DNA of 64,000 nucleotides, from NCBI GenBank assembly GCA_010645155.1, contig CM021318.1, forward strand, positions 10,037,154 through 10,101,153. The letters are read 5' to 3'. This document shows, in pieces, positions 1-9,476 of the stretch; the first letter of the stretch is position 1, and each line of letters begins with the position of its first letter. A program made the position numbers and the translations under genes. This stretch comes from Tigriopus japonicus. Lineage: Eukaryota; Arthropoda; Copepoda; Harpacticoida; Harpacticidae. Below the pieces are notes generated by a model. The model saw nothing but the letters and a program-made list of their open reading frames with translations, ran no database searches and had not been told where the DNA came from.

Positions 1-565
1 CAACATTACAAATGAATATCAAATGAAATAAAGTTGAGTCCTAAAAGAAAAGAAAAAAAAAGGTTTGATAAAATGTGCATTTTTCAGGTGCCAACACAAA
101 ACTCACATTTCAGACAAATTGGCAATCCGTATAAAAAAGCGAGCTCAAAGAGACAAGAATAGTAAGGATGGGCGCAGAAGATAATGGTGTTAAAAAAATG
201 AAAAAAAGAACAATGAACAAAAAAATTCAAACAAGATGCAAGAAAAGTTCCAAAATTGCAAGATAAACACGAAAAGGGCAAAAATATCCTAGTGCTTGGG
301 GAACATTTTGAAAAAGCTTAATCAATATTTTACAAAGAACCTTTTTTGCAAAATATCGGTTGAACACGGCCCCATATGGGCTTTTTCAAGTAAACGTCAC
401 AAACCGATTACAACTTTGAAATTGATGTTTCGCTAACGCCATCTACTTTTCAAAGAGGTCATTTATGTGAAAGTATGTAGGCTTTTTAAAAGAACAATTT
501 TGATAGGATTTTGATAGGACCATAAACCTGGCTTGTTCAAATTCCACCGATGGTTAGGCTAACAT
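1..565. other. AT-rich intergenic or intronic stretch, nothing recognised
   Basis: This stretch is AT-rich with several A-runs. The only minus-strand ORF is short and has no recognisable motif. No RNA gene, TIR or tandem repeat was seen. A pyrimidine-rich run ending in ttgttcag at about 576-588 could be the acceptor for the following ORF. Confidence 0.5.
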
Positions 566-588
566 TTGGTACATCTTTGTTGTTCAGA

Positions 589-907
589 AAAGTTAACGGA
601 CTTGCAAAATCATAATAATTGTGAGCTTTTTCACAATGCAATGTACTATTTCAAAAATGGGAGTCAAGAAATTGAAGTAGAACTTCAATTCAATTTCAAA
701 GGCCATATTGACATGAATGCATTGAACAACAATGTTAAACTTCTACACGTGCTGGCAGCAAAAAATATTTTCAATTTTTCCCCCTTACACAAAATAGAAT
801 ATAATTTAGTGGGCGATACTCGAAACCTTCAACTACCTCACACAGAAATTATTTGGGTACCGATGGAACCGCCTAATCACCCCAAGTACAATAATAGTAC
901 TTACTAA
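589..907 (+). CDS. Possible terminal exon of an unidentified gene
   Basis: An open frame of about 105 codons starts directly after a plausible splice acceptor (ttgttgttcag) and ends at TAA. The first in-frame ATG is well inside, so it reads better as a last exon than as a complete gene. The peptide is not low-complexity and contains NVKLLHVLAAKNIF and an ending VPMEPPNHPKYNNSTY. I do not recognise a family. No partner exon is visible upstream within the window. It could equally be a chance ORF in AT-rich DNA; transcript data or conservation would decide. Confidence 0.25.
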
Positions 908-2042
908 GCCATTAGATGGCCACATCCAGATATAGAAGAAGCTCAGACTTGCGACAGCTGACTCTCAGTCAAGTGGGACGGAAGCATCATGGTAAGCAAC
1001 AACAATGACAACGGCAATGACAGCAGCAATGTTTACATTTTCTTCAAAAAGCCCATTCTTTTGGTGGATTTTTATTTGTCATAAAATTGTGATGCATGCA
1101 GTTTATGCATGTACGTACTTCTCAATTTATTTCTCAAAATTTATCTGAGTTTGGGTTCATAATTTCCCTTTCTTCCATTTGACACATTAGGTGACATATT
1201 CGTGGCTTAGTCGCTTGACCGCTTTCTCCCATGCTCCAGCCAATCGGTGTTTAGAATTTCAATCGACGTGAAATCCATTTGGTTTGTTCATAGAGACAAA
1301 CAGTTGAGAGGTAAAGTGAACAAGCCACGAAATATTAGCTATTATATCTTTCACCCAATTAGAAAATTGACTACTGGGGGTTAAATGAGTGCTAAAATTT
1401 GCGGTAAATTTTGTTTGAAAAAGGTATTCAGGTCCGGTTAGTGTTATGAAAGCTAAAAAATAATGTTGAAAATATTTTTCAACAAAAACTTTTCAAGAGC
1501 TAAACAATAAAAACCCAAATTTCTGACAAAAATGCCAGAATATCCAAATAAACAGTAAAGTGAAAAAGTGCAAAGAAACAAGAAATCGTGAGGCATCATT
1601 TTCTTGAAAGGTGCAGCCCTTGTAATCACATAAAGTTGCAGCTGAAGAGATATAAGAAAATTGTCTGTCTGCCACAGCATCATTCTTTTATGCAGAGTTA
1701 TTCTTAACCCTATTAGACTCAAGCGACAGCTGAGTTCAGTTTTCAATTGTACTACTTGTCATCTTGCATTATACTTTAAAGCTGAATTGTTCATTCAAAA
1801 CGGTACACAAGACGTACGTGGATGCGTGCAAAACTGGTCAGTGATGGATGTCTGGGGTACCTATTTTCACCTTATAGGAAAAATTTGTTACAAATGTGTC
1901 AGAGGGTCAAATAAAAGACGTTTTGTCCTGACTGTATACTTCGGTCAGCGCTAGAAGTGTTTTGCACCCAAGTGATGTGAAATCTGCGTGCAAACTTGAA
2001 GCATTGTGACGGGAAAGTTCTGTCCTCTCATGCTATTCAGTC
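908..2042. other. Intergenic stretch, nothing recognised
   Basis: The stretch contains opposed ORFs below 100 codons without motifs. A short run of alternating ACAAC/GACAG triplets lies near 998-1030. No gene, RNA or mobile-element ends were identified. Confidence 0.4.
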
Positions 2043-2504
2043 AACGTGCATGTTTTGGGGGCTTATATTTTAGTTGTGACCTCCCAATTAGTTGTTGCTT
2101 AAAATAGTCCAAGGCGACAGCCGGTTCTTTATACAAGTGAACAAATGTAGCATGATCTTGCATCTCAATTGTTCAAATGTTCAACCTAGAAATTTTAACG
2201 TGCATGTTTTGGGGGCCTATATTTTAGTTGTGACCTCGCAATTAGTTGTTGCTTTAAATAGTCCAAGGCGACAGCCGGTTCTTTATACAAGTGAACAAAT
2301 GTAGCATGATCTTGCATCTCAATTGTTCAAATGTTCAACCTAGAAATTTTAACGTGCATGTTTTGGGGGCCTATATTTTAGTTGTGACCTCCCAATTAGT
2401 TGTTGCTTTAAATAGTCCAAGGCGACAGCCGGTTCTTTATACAAGTGAACAAATGTAGCATGATCTTGCATCTCAATTGTTCAAATATTTAACCTTGAAA
2501 TTTT
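2043..2504. repeat. Tandem array, three copies of a 154-bp unit
   Basis: The phrase aacgtgcatgttttgggggc begins at 2043, 2197 and 2351, so the period is exactly 154 bp. The rest of each unit, including the AGTCCAAGGCGACAGCCGG segment, is almost identical between copies, with a few substitutions (for example cttat/cctat). The near-identity indicates recent duplication or homogenisation. The last copy decays at about 2490-2504. The 70-codon ORF inside it is a by-product of the repeat. Confidence 0.9.
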
Positions 2505-2679
2505 AATCGCCCCTATCCTTCCGACTAAAAATCTTTGAAAGCGCAATTTCTTGCGGGCATTTTGATGGCCTGTGCTAGAGCACTAAAATGACATGTTATT
2601 ATAGTGCTCTAGCCTGTGCAAGAGGGGTCGCCGCAACTAAGTGACTCAACATCAAACGCAAATGCTTAATGCTTATAAC

Positions 2680-3305
2680 TAGGCCTCGGAAAAAAAGTGA
2701 TGAAAAGTGCCAAAATAATTAATTTTAAGTTGTCCATTTTTCCTTAAAAAAGTTTGAAAACGTCAAAAAAAATGAAAAAAAAGTAAAAAAGTGACGTGTA
2801 AAACACCCTTAACAATTGACTTTTGTGGCAAAGAAAAAAAATCCTCATATCAGGCCTTCATAATTGCCCGAAAGTAAAAAAATAGTAATGAAATTTGATT
2901 TTATTTTGGCCTAAAAATGGCCAAAAAAGTGAAAATCCGAAAAATGACCAAAAAAAATTTTTTTCTCTAAAAAACGCCAAAAAAAGTGAAAACTTAATTT
3001 CACTTAAAAAACTTTTTTTTTCGAGGCCTATTAATGACCCTTATTAGATGAGTACATTTTAACGAGTAGTTTCCGCGTCCAAACATGCAGGATTGCCAAA
3101 AAAAAAATCCTCATATCAGGCCTTCATAATTGCCCGAAAGTAAAAGAATAGTAATGAAATTTGATTTTATTATCCATTCTTGGCCTAAAAATGGCCAAAA
3201 AAAGTGAAAATCCGAAAAATGACCAAAAAATATTTTTTTCTCAAAAAACGCCAAAAAAAGTGAAAACTTAATTTCACTTAAAAAACTTTTTTTTTCCGAG
3301 GCCTA
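2680..3305. mobile_element. hAT-type non-autonomous element with 8-bp TSD
   Basis: The left end reads TAGGCCTCGGAAAAAAAGT and the right end is its inverted complement ACTTTTTTTTTCCGAGGCCTA, giving TIRs of about 18 bp. The element is flanked by CTTATAAC at 2672-2679 and again at 3306-3313, a perfect 8-bp target-site duplication as made by hAT transposases. There is no transposase ORF. Internally a segment of about 190 bp occurs twice 266 bp apart (CTCATATCAGG at 2844 and 3110), and a third gaggccta lies near 3022, so the element probably contains a nested or duplicated copy. The interior is built from short gtgaaaa and gccaaaaa phrases. Confidence 0.9.
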
Positions 3306-3313
3306 CTTATAAC

Positions 3314-4203
3314 CAAGCAATTTGGTTTCAAATTTCCTATGATTTGCGGTCTTTGAGAGGCTTAATTAAATTCGGACCTTTTATGGTCAAAACGATTCTA
3401 AATTCGAAAATTGCTACATTCTTTAAGGGTCAAGATCACGTCTTTGTTGAAGTATAACTCCGTTTCTAAAGGTCAAGTCAAATAAGATTTATTCCCCTTT
3501 TTGAGAGGATTGAAAAAAAATTGCAAATCATGTTGCAATTACTTGTCATCATTGCGAGCTCAAGCACGTGTCTTTTCGTTACGTTATTATGGCCCGGAGA
3601 AATATTTGCAAAAAAATGACAAAATATCCAATATAAATGTTCTTCAAAAGCCCAAAATATGTGGAAAAAGCCGGATATTTAAGAATTCTTTTTAAAGGCC
3701 ATTATTTGATATTTTCGTCTGTGTGCACCGATTTTCCAAATTTGTTTCTTGTGAATTTGATGCATTTGTCCGTTTTTGGAGGCAAACGACATTAAAAATA
3801 TAATTTTCAATGTGCGTTAATTCATGGCGCAGCTTTTTCGTAAATTACAGTAATTTTGATTGTCAATGTCTAACCTTAGTACAAATGTCTTTTTGTATAA
3901 ATTTTTATATTTTGGGTTCATTTTGGATAAGCTCTATTGGGCATTGGTCATTCATTTATTTTCCTTAATTTTGCCCGAAATATTTTTTTGACTAGAATAT
4001 TCGAGAGAATATTTATTTTTTCCTTGAAACAGCCATAATATTTAAAAAAGTCAGTCAAAGTGAAGAAATATTTTTAAAATATTTATATCCAGGCCCTACT
4101 CATTATTCAACCTAGATGAAGCAAACTCCAACCACAAAATCTCATGATCTGATACCTCTGTTACAAAAGCCATCGCTAGGATCTTAAGATTGTCGACGCA
4201 TAC
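3314..4203. other. AT-rich spacer, nothing recognised
   Basis: No gene or terminal repeats were seen. A 64-codon ORF at 3501-3695 has no motif. The stretch forms the 3' flank of the minus-strand gene that ends at 4204. Confidence 0.4.
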
Positions 4204-5460
4204 TCACAACTCTGAGGTGATGGATGTCAACAGGAAACCCAAATCTGAACTTTCCGCGTCCTGATGCAAATCTGTGCAAGTCAACTTGAAGAAGCACATG
4301 GATTGTTTTTCCAAAAGACCTGGCTTAGAATCACTCCTACTATTGGAACTACTCAAGGCTGCCATAGAAGACGAATGTTTAGATAGTGTTACAGCTGAGG
4401 AGAGCAAAGCCATTCCTCCTATCAAGGCCGCGGCAATGCCACCAGCCATAAAACCAGATGGTTTCCCGGAACTCGACACACTGTCTTGTTTATCTGTGCC
4501 CTTGGCCGAAGGTTGGGACAGAAAATTGCCCATTAAATTGGCAACAAAGTCATTAAAAACCTTCTTGGTGTCCTCGACCCTGGTTTCTAAGGTGCTCAAA
4601 AAACCAGTTGAACCGGAATTGGCTCCTTGTGGCTTTCCATTGGAGAATTGAGTTGGACTGTTTTGGAATTGACCTGATTGCGTCGAAGCTGGATATGAAT
4701 CTTCATCATCCGTTTCTTTGGGAACTGGAATGGGAATACTAAACGTGGGACACCCAGGGCACATGGAGTAGGTGTGTTCTTTGATTTGATAGTGGGAAGC
4801 AGTCTGCGGATCCAGCAACTGATTCTTTTGGGACTGGTCAGTTTGAGGCCCCAATGCTAAACCCGCTGGTTCATAAGCATACGGACTTCTGTCTGCATGG
4901 AGAGTATCGGGTTCCTCGACCACATAATAAACTGGTCTGCCCTTCACAGTTGATCCCGAGTTATAGCTGTAATCAGTGCCTGAACCTTGAGGACCTCCAT
5001 CTATTTGAGCATTTTTGGGCTGCCTTGGACTCTGGAATTTGTCTGGACTTACTCGTCCCTCACGGGAAGTTTGTTTTTTCTTAATAGGATACGGTTCAAA
5101 GACGTTCCCAATCACACGTCCATTTCGCCAAATGGTGCGATCAGATGGATCATCTGGAACTCGAATGCCCTCAACGTGAATGGCCTTGGGAAGGTCTTTA
5201 AAACTGGCTAGATTTTTGGCTTCTCGTGTCTGAGTGGCAGCATTATTTGACACATGCAAAGAAGTCGAGATTGTGAATGGGGCTGGTAATTTGGGTTTGG
5301 TTTTTTCTCGAATAAAGTCCTGTTTCCTGATAATGACCGGTCGCAATGGACTAGGCTGAATTCCATAGACTGGAGACGCAAAATGCACCAAGGGCACCAA
5401 AGCCATCACAATGGGAAAAATGATCATTGTCAATGTCCTTAGTTTCCCAAACACAACCAT
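4204..5460 (-). CDS. Putative secreted low-complexity arthropod protein
   Basis: This is a single long frame of 418 aa from the first ATG (5460). The frame stays open a further 11 codons upstream to a possible acceptor (cttcctttag), so a 5' exon is possible. The N-terminus has a hydrophobic, signal-like run (MIIFPIVMALVPLVHF) ending near SPVYG. The middle is polar and Pro/Gly/Ser-rich with YYVVEEPDTL, and then a striking CPGCPTFSIPIPVP motif. Near residue 340 comes a Gly/Ala hydrophobic helix (GFMAGGIAAALIGGMALLSS) that could span or insert into a membrane. The stop TGA lies inside a consensus donor (TT|GTGAGT), so the true C-terminus may be spliced. I do not know a function. The layout (signal, disordered body, late helix) resembles the two genes that follow. 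Confidence 0.7.
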   Translation of the reverse strand: MVVFGKLRTLTMIIFPIVMALVPLVHFASPVYGIQPSPLRPVIIRKQDFIREKTKPKLPAPFTISTSLHVSNNAATQTREAKNLASFKDLPKAIHVEGIRVPDDPSDRTIWRNGRVIGNVFEPYPIKKKQTSREGRVSPDKFQSPRQPKNAQIDGGPQGSGTDYSYNSGSTVKGRPVYYVVEEPDTLHADRSPYAYEPAGLALGPQTDQSQKNQLLDPQTASHYQIKEHTYSMCPGCPTFSIPIPVPKETDDEDSYPASTQSGQFQNSPTQFSNGKPQGANSGSTGFLSTLETRVEDTKKVFNDFVANLMGNFLSQPSAKGTDKQDSVSSSGKPSGFMAGGIAAALIGGMALLSSAVTLSKHSSSMAALSSSNSRSDSKPGLLEKQSMCFFKLTCTDLHQDAESSDLGFLLTSITSEL

Positions 5461-6115
5461 CAAAAGGACTAGAACGAACTTGTGACGGAGCACGCTAAAG
5501 GAAGCAGACTACCAATGATCCCACTTTCTCAAACTTTCATTTCCAAAAGAGGGCCTACCGGTTATTTTATCCTATCCTCTCCGCCTTGAAGCACCCCAAT
5601 GAGTGGATGGACGGAGTAAGGACATCTCGTACATGGTGTATGCTGTAGACAGAGGGTACCGGTACGCTTACTTGCTTGGTTCTGCCTCTTGCATCAACGG
5701 CGTTCTGTTCTGGTTACGAAGACAGACAATGACAAGGTCACTGGAAACGTCCGTACGCAAGCAGGGTTTGAAGTTTGAAAAAAAGGCACTGTGAACAGGA
5801 TAGATCACTTGTGCAAAGGATTTGGCAATGTTTTCTCACCGGATTAGACTCCAGCCAGAGCATTGATGCGTGACAAGCATTCACGGGAAAGATTGCTTGA
5901 GTGCATGCACGCTTGGACGCAGCAACATCATTGCGTAAACAAGAAATCCATTGCGCTTTTTAGATTGTAACTAGCAATGACAAAGAGTAATTGAAGATTT
6001 TAAGCGGAAGTGAAAACAGTGCCTAATTACAAAACCATTAAGTAATGCTACCAAATTAAAACTTAACAAAGGGTGCTTATTGTTTGTTTGGCCTTGTTCT
6101 GTTCTAAGAACGTCG
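5461..6115. other. Spacer upstream of the minus-strand gene
   Basis: This is the 5' flank of the gene starting at 5460. A pyrimidine-rich run ending in tttag (read on the minus strand, near 5496) is a candidate acceptor for a 5' UTR intron. No further gene was recognised. Confidence 0.4.
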
Positions 6116-6117
6116 GG

Positions 6118-6535
6118 AAACATATTCCCGACGAAGGCAAATAGGCAACAAATTGAACAATGAAGGAGCCCGATAGAGAAGAGAGGAGGACTTCATTGTT
6201 CGAACTAACCTTGATTCCTTAGGATTTGGAGGTGCTCTCAGAGCGCATGTAAAACCTCTACGATCGCTACAACTGATCTCAAATCATGGGTTAGGACAGA
6301 GCCCATAAATGGTCTTGAAAACATACAGTATCAGATACCTTTCATACCTTCTCTGAGTACTGTACAGCCCTAACTTCTTGAGCCTCTCCCAATACGAGAG
6401 CTCTCTCATTGCTGTGATGTTCCTACATAGTAAAACATCTTTAGAGAGAGGAGAGTTAGCATCGTAATACTATCTCTGGATTTGAAAGTGCGATAGATCC
6501 AGCCACATGTTTTATATACCCTTCACGGTTTTGAG
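6118..6535 (-). pseudogene. LINE C-terminal fragment (same family as 20.2-21.6 kb)
   Basis: The segment closely matches the minus strand of about 20337-20810: the region encoding the LINE tail with SYWERLQ and FNLLPICLRREY-like phrases. It carries small deletions and substitutions, and part of the segment near 6440 is missing. It is a truncated, dead copy with no open frame of its own and lies between the 4.2-kb gene and the 7-kb hAT-type element. Confidence 0.75.
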
Positions 6536-7049
6536 GTATGTTGTTATCGTTTTGAAAATGTCAAAGGATAGAACCTTAAAAACTAAGAAAGATGATTCTT
6601 CAATGCAGGTAGTCCTATTTCTTTAGTTGTTTCAGGGCCGTTTCTGAGTTTTTGGATCCAAAAAAGAACTAATCTGATCCGGAACCATCTCTACTTCTTT
6701 GATGTCAAAATTGTTGGGAAGTAAAATAGCTATGATGCCAACTAGAATTTAATTATTTGATTTCTAAACTCAAAAAAAGTTTAGCCTGTGAACAGTATGT
6801 ATAAAACCATCGATCTAAATCTAAAATTTACATGACCTGAGGTAAATAAATCCTAAAACATCCCACAAAGTACCTAGAATATTCCCCAGATCTCCAAAGA
6901 GAAAAAAGTTTTTTTAAAGCTATCATAAAGAAGTTTAAAATAAATTAAACTGAAACTGGCAAAATAATCAACATATCAAAATTTCGTAGGTTGTCGAGAT
7001 GGAATCGGATTCATCCGAACCATCGCGGTTTTCCTCATTAAGTCATTAT

Positions 7050-7907
7050 TAGGGACAGGAACTTTAGACGAATAAATGTATTCGTCTTTTTTCGTCTTTA
7101 TTCGTCTTTTTTAACCTTACTCGTCGCGACAAATTCATTCGTCTAATTTGGATTTTATTCGTCTTTTTTCGTCTAATCCGGCAATTTTACTCAACTTTTT
7201 TCGTCTGATTAGTCAAAAATGGATAAGTTTTTTTTTCTCAAATTTTAAATCAAATAGACACTTTCAGAAAAGTTCAACGCCAAAACTTGGGCCAAAGTAA
7301 TAGTTTGATTGTCAGTTGCGTTTTTGCGCGAACAAAATATGATCCATACTTAAATTTTAACTGGAAAAAAAGGCTTCCTGACAGGCACGAAAAGAAAAGG
7401 CCACTATTGGATTGAAAAAAGCTATCCGACTATGCGAACAATTTATACGTCTGCCAATTTGTTATTAAATATTGCTCAACTAAAAACGTTGAAAAAAGGG
7501 CGGTTTTGAACTTTTTTTTTTTAATTTATATGTACCACTGACCATTTCTTGCTCATTTGGCACTTTTCCGTTCGTTACTTTTGTAGATTTTGCATTTTAC
7601 ACAAGGGAGCAGGTGTTTCCCCTCAATTCGGACACACTTTTCGTCTATTTTATGGGCAGCAGTTTAAGGCTCTTTGTATCCTCTTTACAAGCAATTCGTT
7701 TGTTTTTTACCGTGAAAGACGTTTTTTCGTCTTTTTTTGTCTAGTGAAGCCTGTTATTCGTCTATTTTCGTTTCATCGGACAATTTTATTTGTCTTTTTT
7801 CGTTTAATCGGGCAATTTTTTCCGTCTTTTTTCGTCTAAATGGGCAATTTTATTCGTCTTTTTTCGTCTAATTTGACAGTTTTATTCGTCTAAGCTTCCT
7901 GCCTCTA
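7050..7907. mobile_element. hAT-type non-autonomous element, CGTCTTTTTT motif family
   Basis: The left end TAGGGACAGGAACTTTAGAC and the right end (read inverted, TAGAGGCAGGAAGCTTAGAC) are imperfect TIRs that both run on into GAATAAA. GTCATTAT occurs at 7042-7049 and 7908-7915, a perfect 8-bp target duplication. Both arms are packed with repeats of ttcgtcttttttcgtctaat-like phrases. No transposase is encoded; the 96-codon ORF at 7549-7839 is repeat translation. A second left end of the same family is at 12371. Confidence 0.9.
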
Positions 7908-8027
7908 GTCATTATAAATATAACCATATCTCACTTTGCCTTTTCTGACATCATAAGTATGATAATTGATAAAAAACGCCGGTGCAAAAATGTGCGTGCA
8001 TAAACTAATCAAGAAAAATCTTTACTC

Positions 8028-8903
8028 TTACCCCTTAATCAACCACTTGTTATGTCTCAGTCGTGATGTTGGGGATTGTTGCTCCCATTTTGTGCAGCCT
8101 TGGTAAATAAGACAAAGCTTTGATTGAAAATCATGATCTTGATAGGTCGTAAGGCTATTAACATCCTCATTTAAGTCTTCAAATAGATCTCGCTTCCTGC
8201 GCCTGCAAAAGGAAATTTGACTTTAGTAAAATGTTCCAAAACGTCAAACCAAATAGATATCTTACGTGTTTATAGTGATCAAGTTTGGAGGGATCGCGGC
8301 CAAAAACAACCCGATGGGCAGAAAAGCCGCCAAAGCATTAAGAAAGTCAGTCAATCCATCGCTATATATTGAAAAAAATACCTTGAATCGATCTCTTTTT
8401 CCTCAAAAAATTATGCTTTGTACTTACGATCCTCCTCCTCCGCCAGAGCTATACCCTCCACTTGAATGGTAAGAAGGGGCCTCATAAGAAGGAGCATCAT
8501 ATCCGGAATGGGGGGCGGCATAGCTTTGTGACACTGGGGCCTCATAAGCCGAAGTCTCAGCTTTGTACCCACTAGCTGGGGCTTTGGGACTACCATAGGA
8601 GTCGTCCCTGTCGTAGTAGTAATCATCTTCATAAACCTTTCGCTCTTTGGGTTTTTGTCGCCTCCTCTTATGCTTTCTTCGTCTTCGCGGTCTTATGGCA
8701 TAAGAAGCATCCGTGTCAACAGGGACCACACTCGTATCTCGAGCTTCTCTTAGATCCTGAAAGAGTTGAAAATTTGATGGGGTGGTGCTTGAATAATTGG
8801 GTGAGAGCTTATTTACCGTTTCGGCGGGCACGACATCGGCTTCAGTGAAACTTATAACTATTAAAAATAGCAACAACGCGAAGAGTGGTTCCTTTTTCAG
8901 CAT
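8028..8903 (-). CDS. Putative secreted protein with hydrophobic helix and RRKR motif, three exons
   Basis: I infer exons 8903-8428, 8361-8266 and 8202-8028, joined by introns of 66 and 63 bp with GT..AG borders and phase 2 at both junctions; this gives 248 aa. The start ATG is followed by a clear signal peptide (KEPLFALLLFLIVISFTEA). Next come a basic stretch RPRRRRKHKRRRQK (about 71-84), a Tyr/Ser/Gly-rich tail with repeated YEAP/YAAP phrases, and a GGGGGS run. Exon 2 encodes one long hydrophobic helix (FLNALAAFLPIGLFLAAIPP). Exon 3 opens with RRKR, a furin-type or membrane-anchor basic cluster, then an acidic and Cys-containing tail. A 60-nt segment inside exon 1 (8757-8816) also looks like a phase-0 intron. 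The function is unknown; the architecture recurs in the neighbouring plus-strand gene. Confidence 0.75.
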
Positions 8904-8957
8904 GATTCTTGACGAACTGGGCCGGTTTTGTGCGACGGAACTATTTGACCTGTTTTC

Positions 8958-9212
8958 TTATAGTTGGCAAAATCTTGAAGAAACTGAGGGAGGACAAGAA
9001 AGAGCCCGCTCTCTGAACACGAAGTACCTACGTTCCTTCCCAGTTCTCTTCCTCATCTTCCTGATTTCACTTTCGAACGTCTGAGCAACAGGGTGTTCTT
9101 CAAGGGGGCGATTTCGGCCCTCGTCTTCGACCGTCCCGGGCATTGGCGAGAAGTCGTAAACTACCGAACACCCAGTCTCTTTCAACAACACAAGGCCTAT
9201 TGATGTTTTCAC
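8958..9212 (-). CDS. Possible exon(s) of an unidentified gene, or 5' region of the 8.0-8.9 kb gene
   Basis: This 84-codon frame begins directly after a good acceptor read on the minus strand (cttattacag). It contains several splice-like signals: GTACTT after the GKERR codons, and a strong acceptor tcctccctcag before 8983. The in-frame start is GTG; the first ATG is internal. The peptide is rich in Glu and Arg, for example FESEIRKMRKRTGKERRYF. It may be an upstream exon of the gene starting at 8903 or a separate small gene. No family was recognised. Confidence 0.3.
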   Translation of the reverse strand: MKTSIGLVLLKETGCSVVYDFSPMPGTVEDEGRNRPLEEHPVAQTFESEIRKMRKRTGKERRYFVFRERALSCPPSVSSRFCQL

Positions 9213-9476
9213 TGTAATAAGTTTATTTTGGTGTAATAAATTCCTTATGAAACTTTAGACTGATATCAAATATCTAAGTCAATGTGATATAAGAGATTCA
9301 ATCAGAATTTGGCCTCTTTTCGCCTGCCCGAGGTGGGTGTACAAAAACACGCTAAACTTAAACAGTGGTTTACCTGTCAAGAGAAACCGACCATCGAGGA
9401 GTTTCTAGGTCCCAAATAATTTCAGAGTAGGTCACAAAACAAGAAGAACCAACAAGCATTCCTCGACTTCTCAAAT

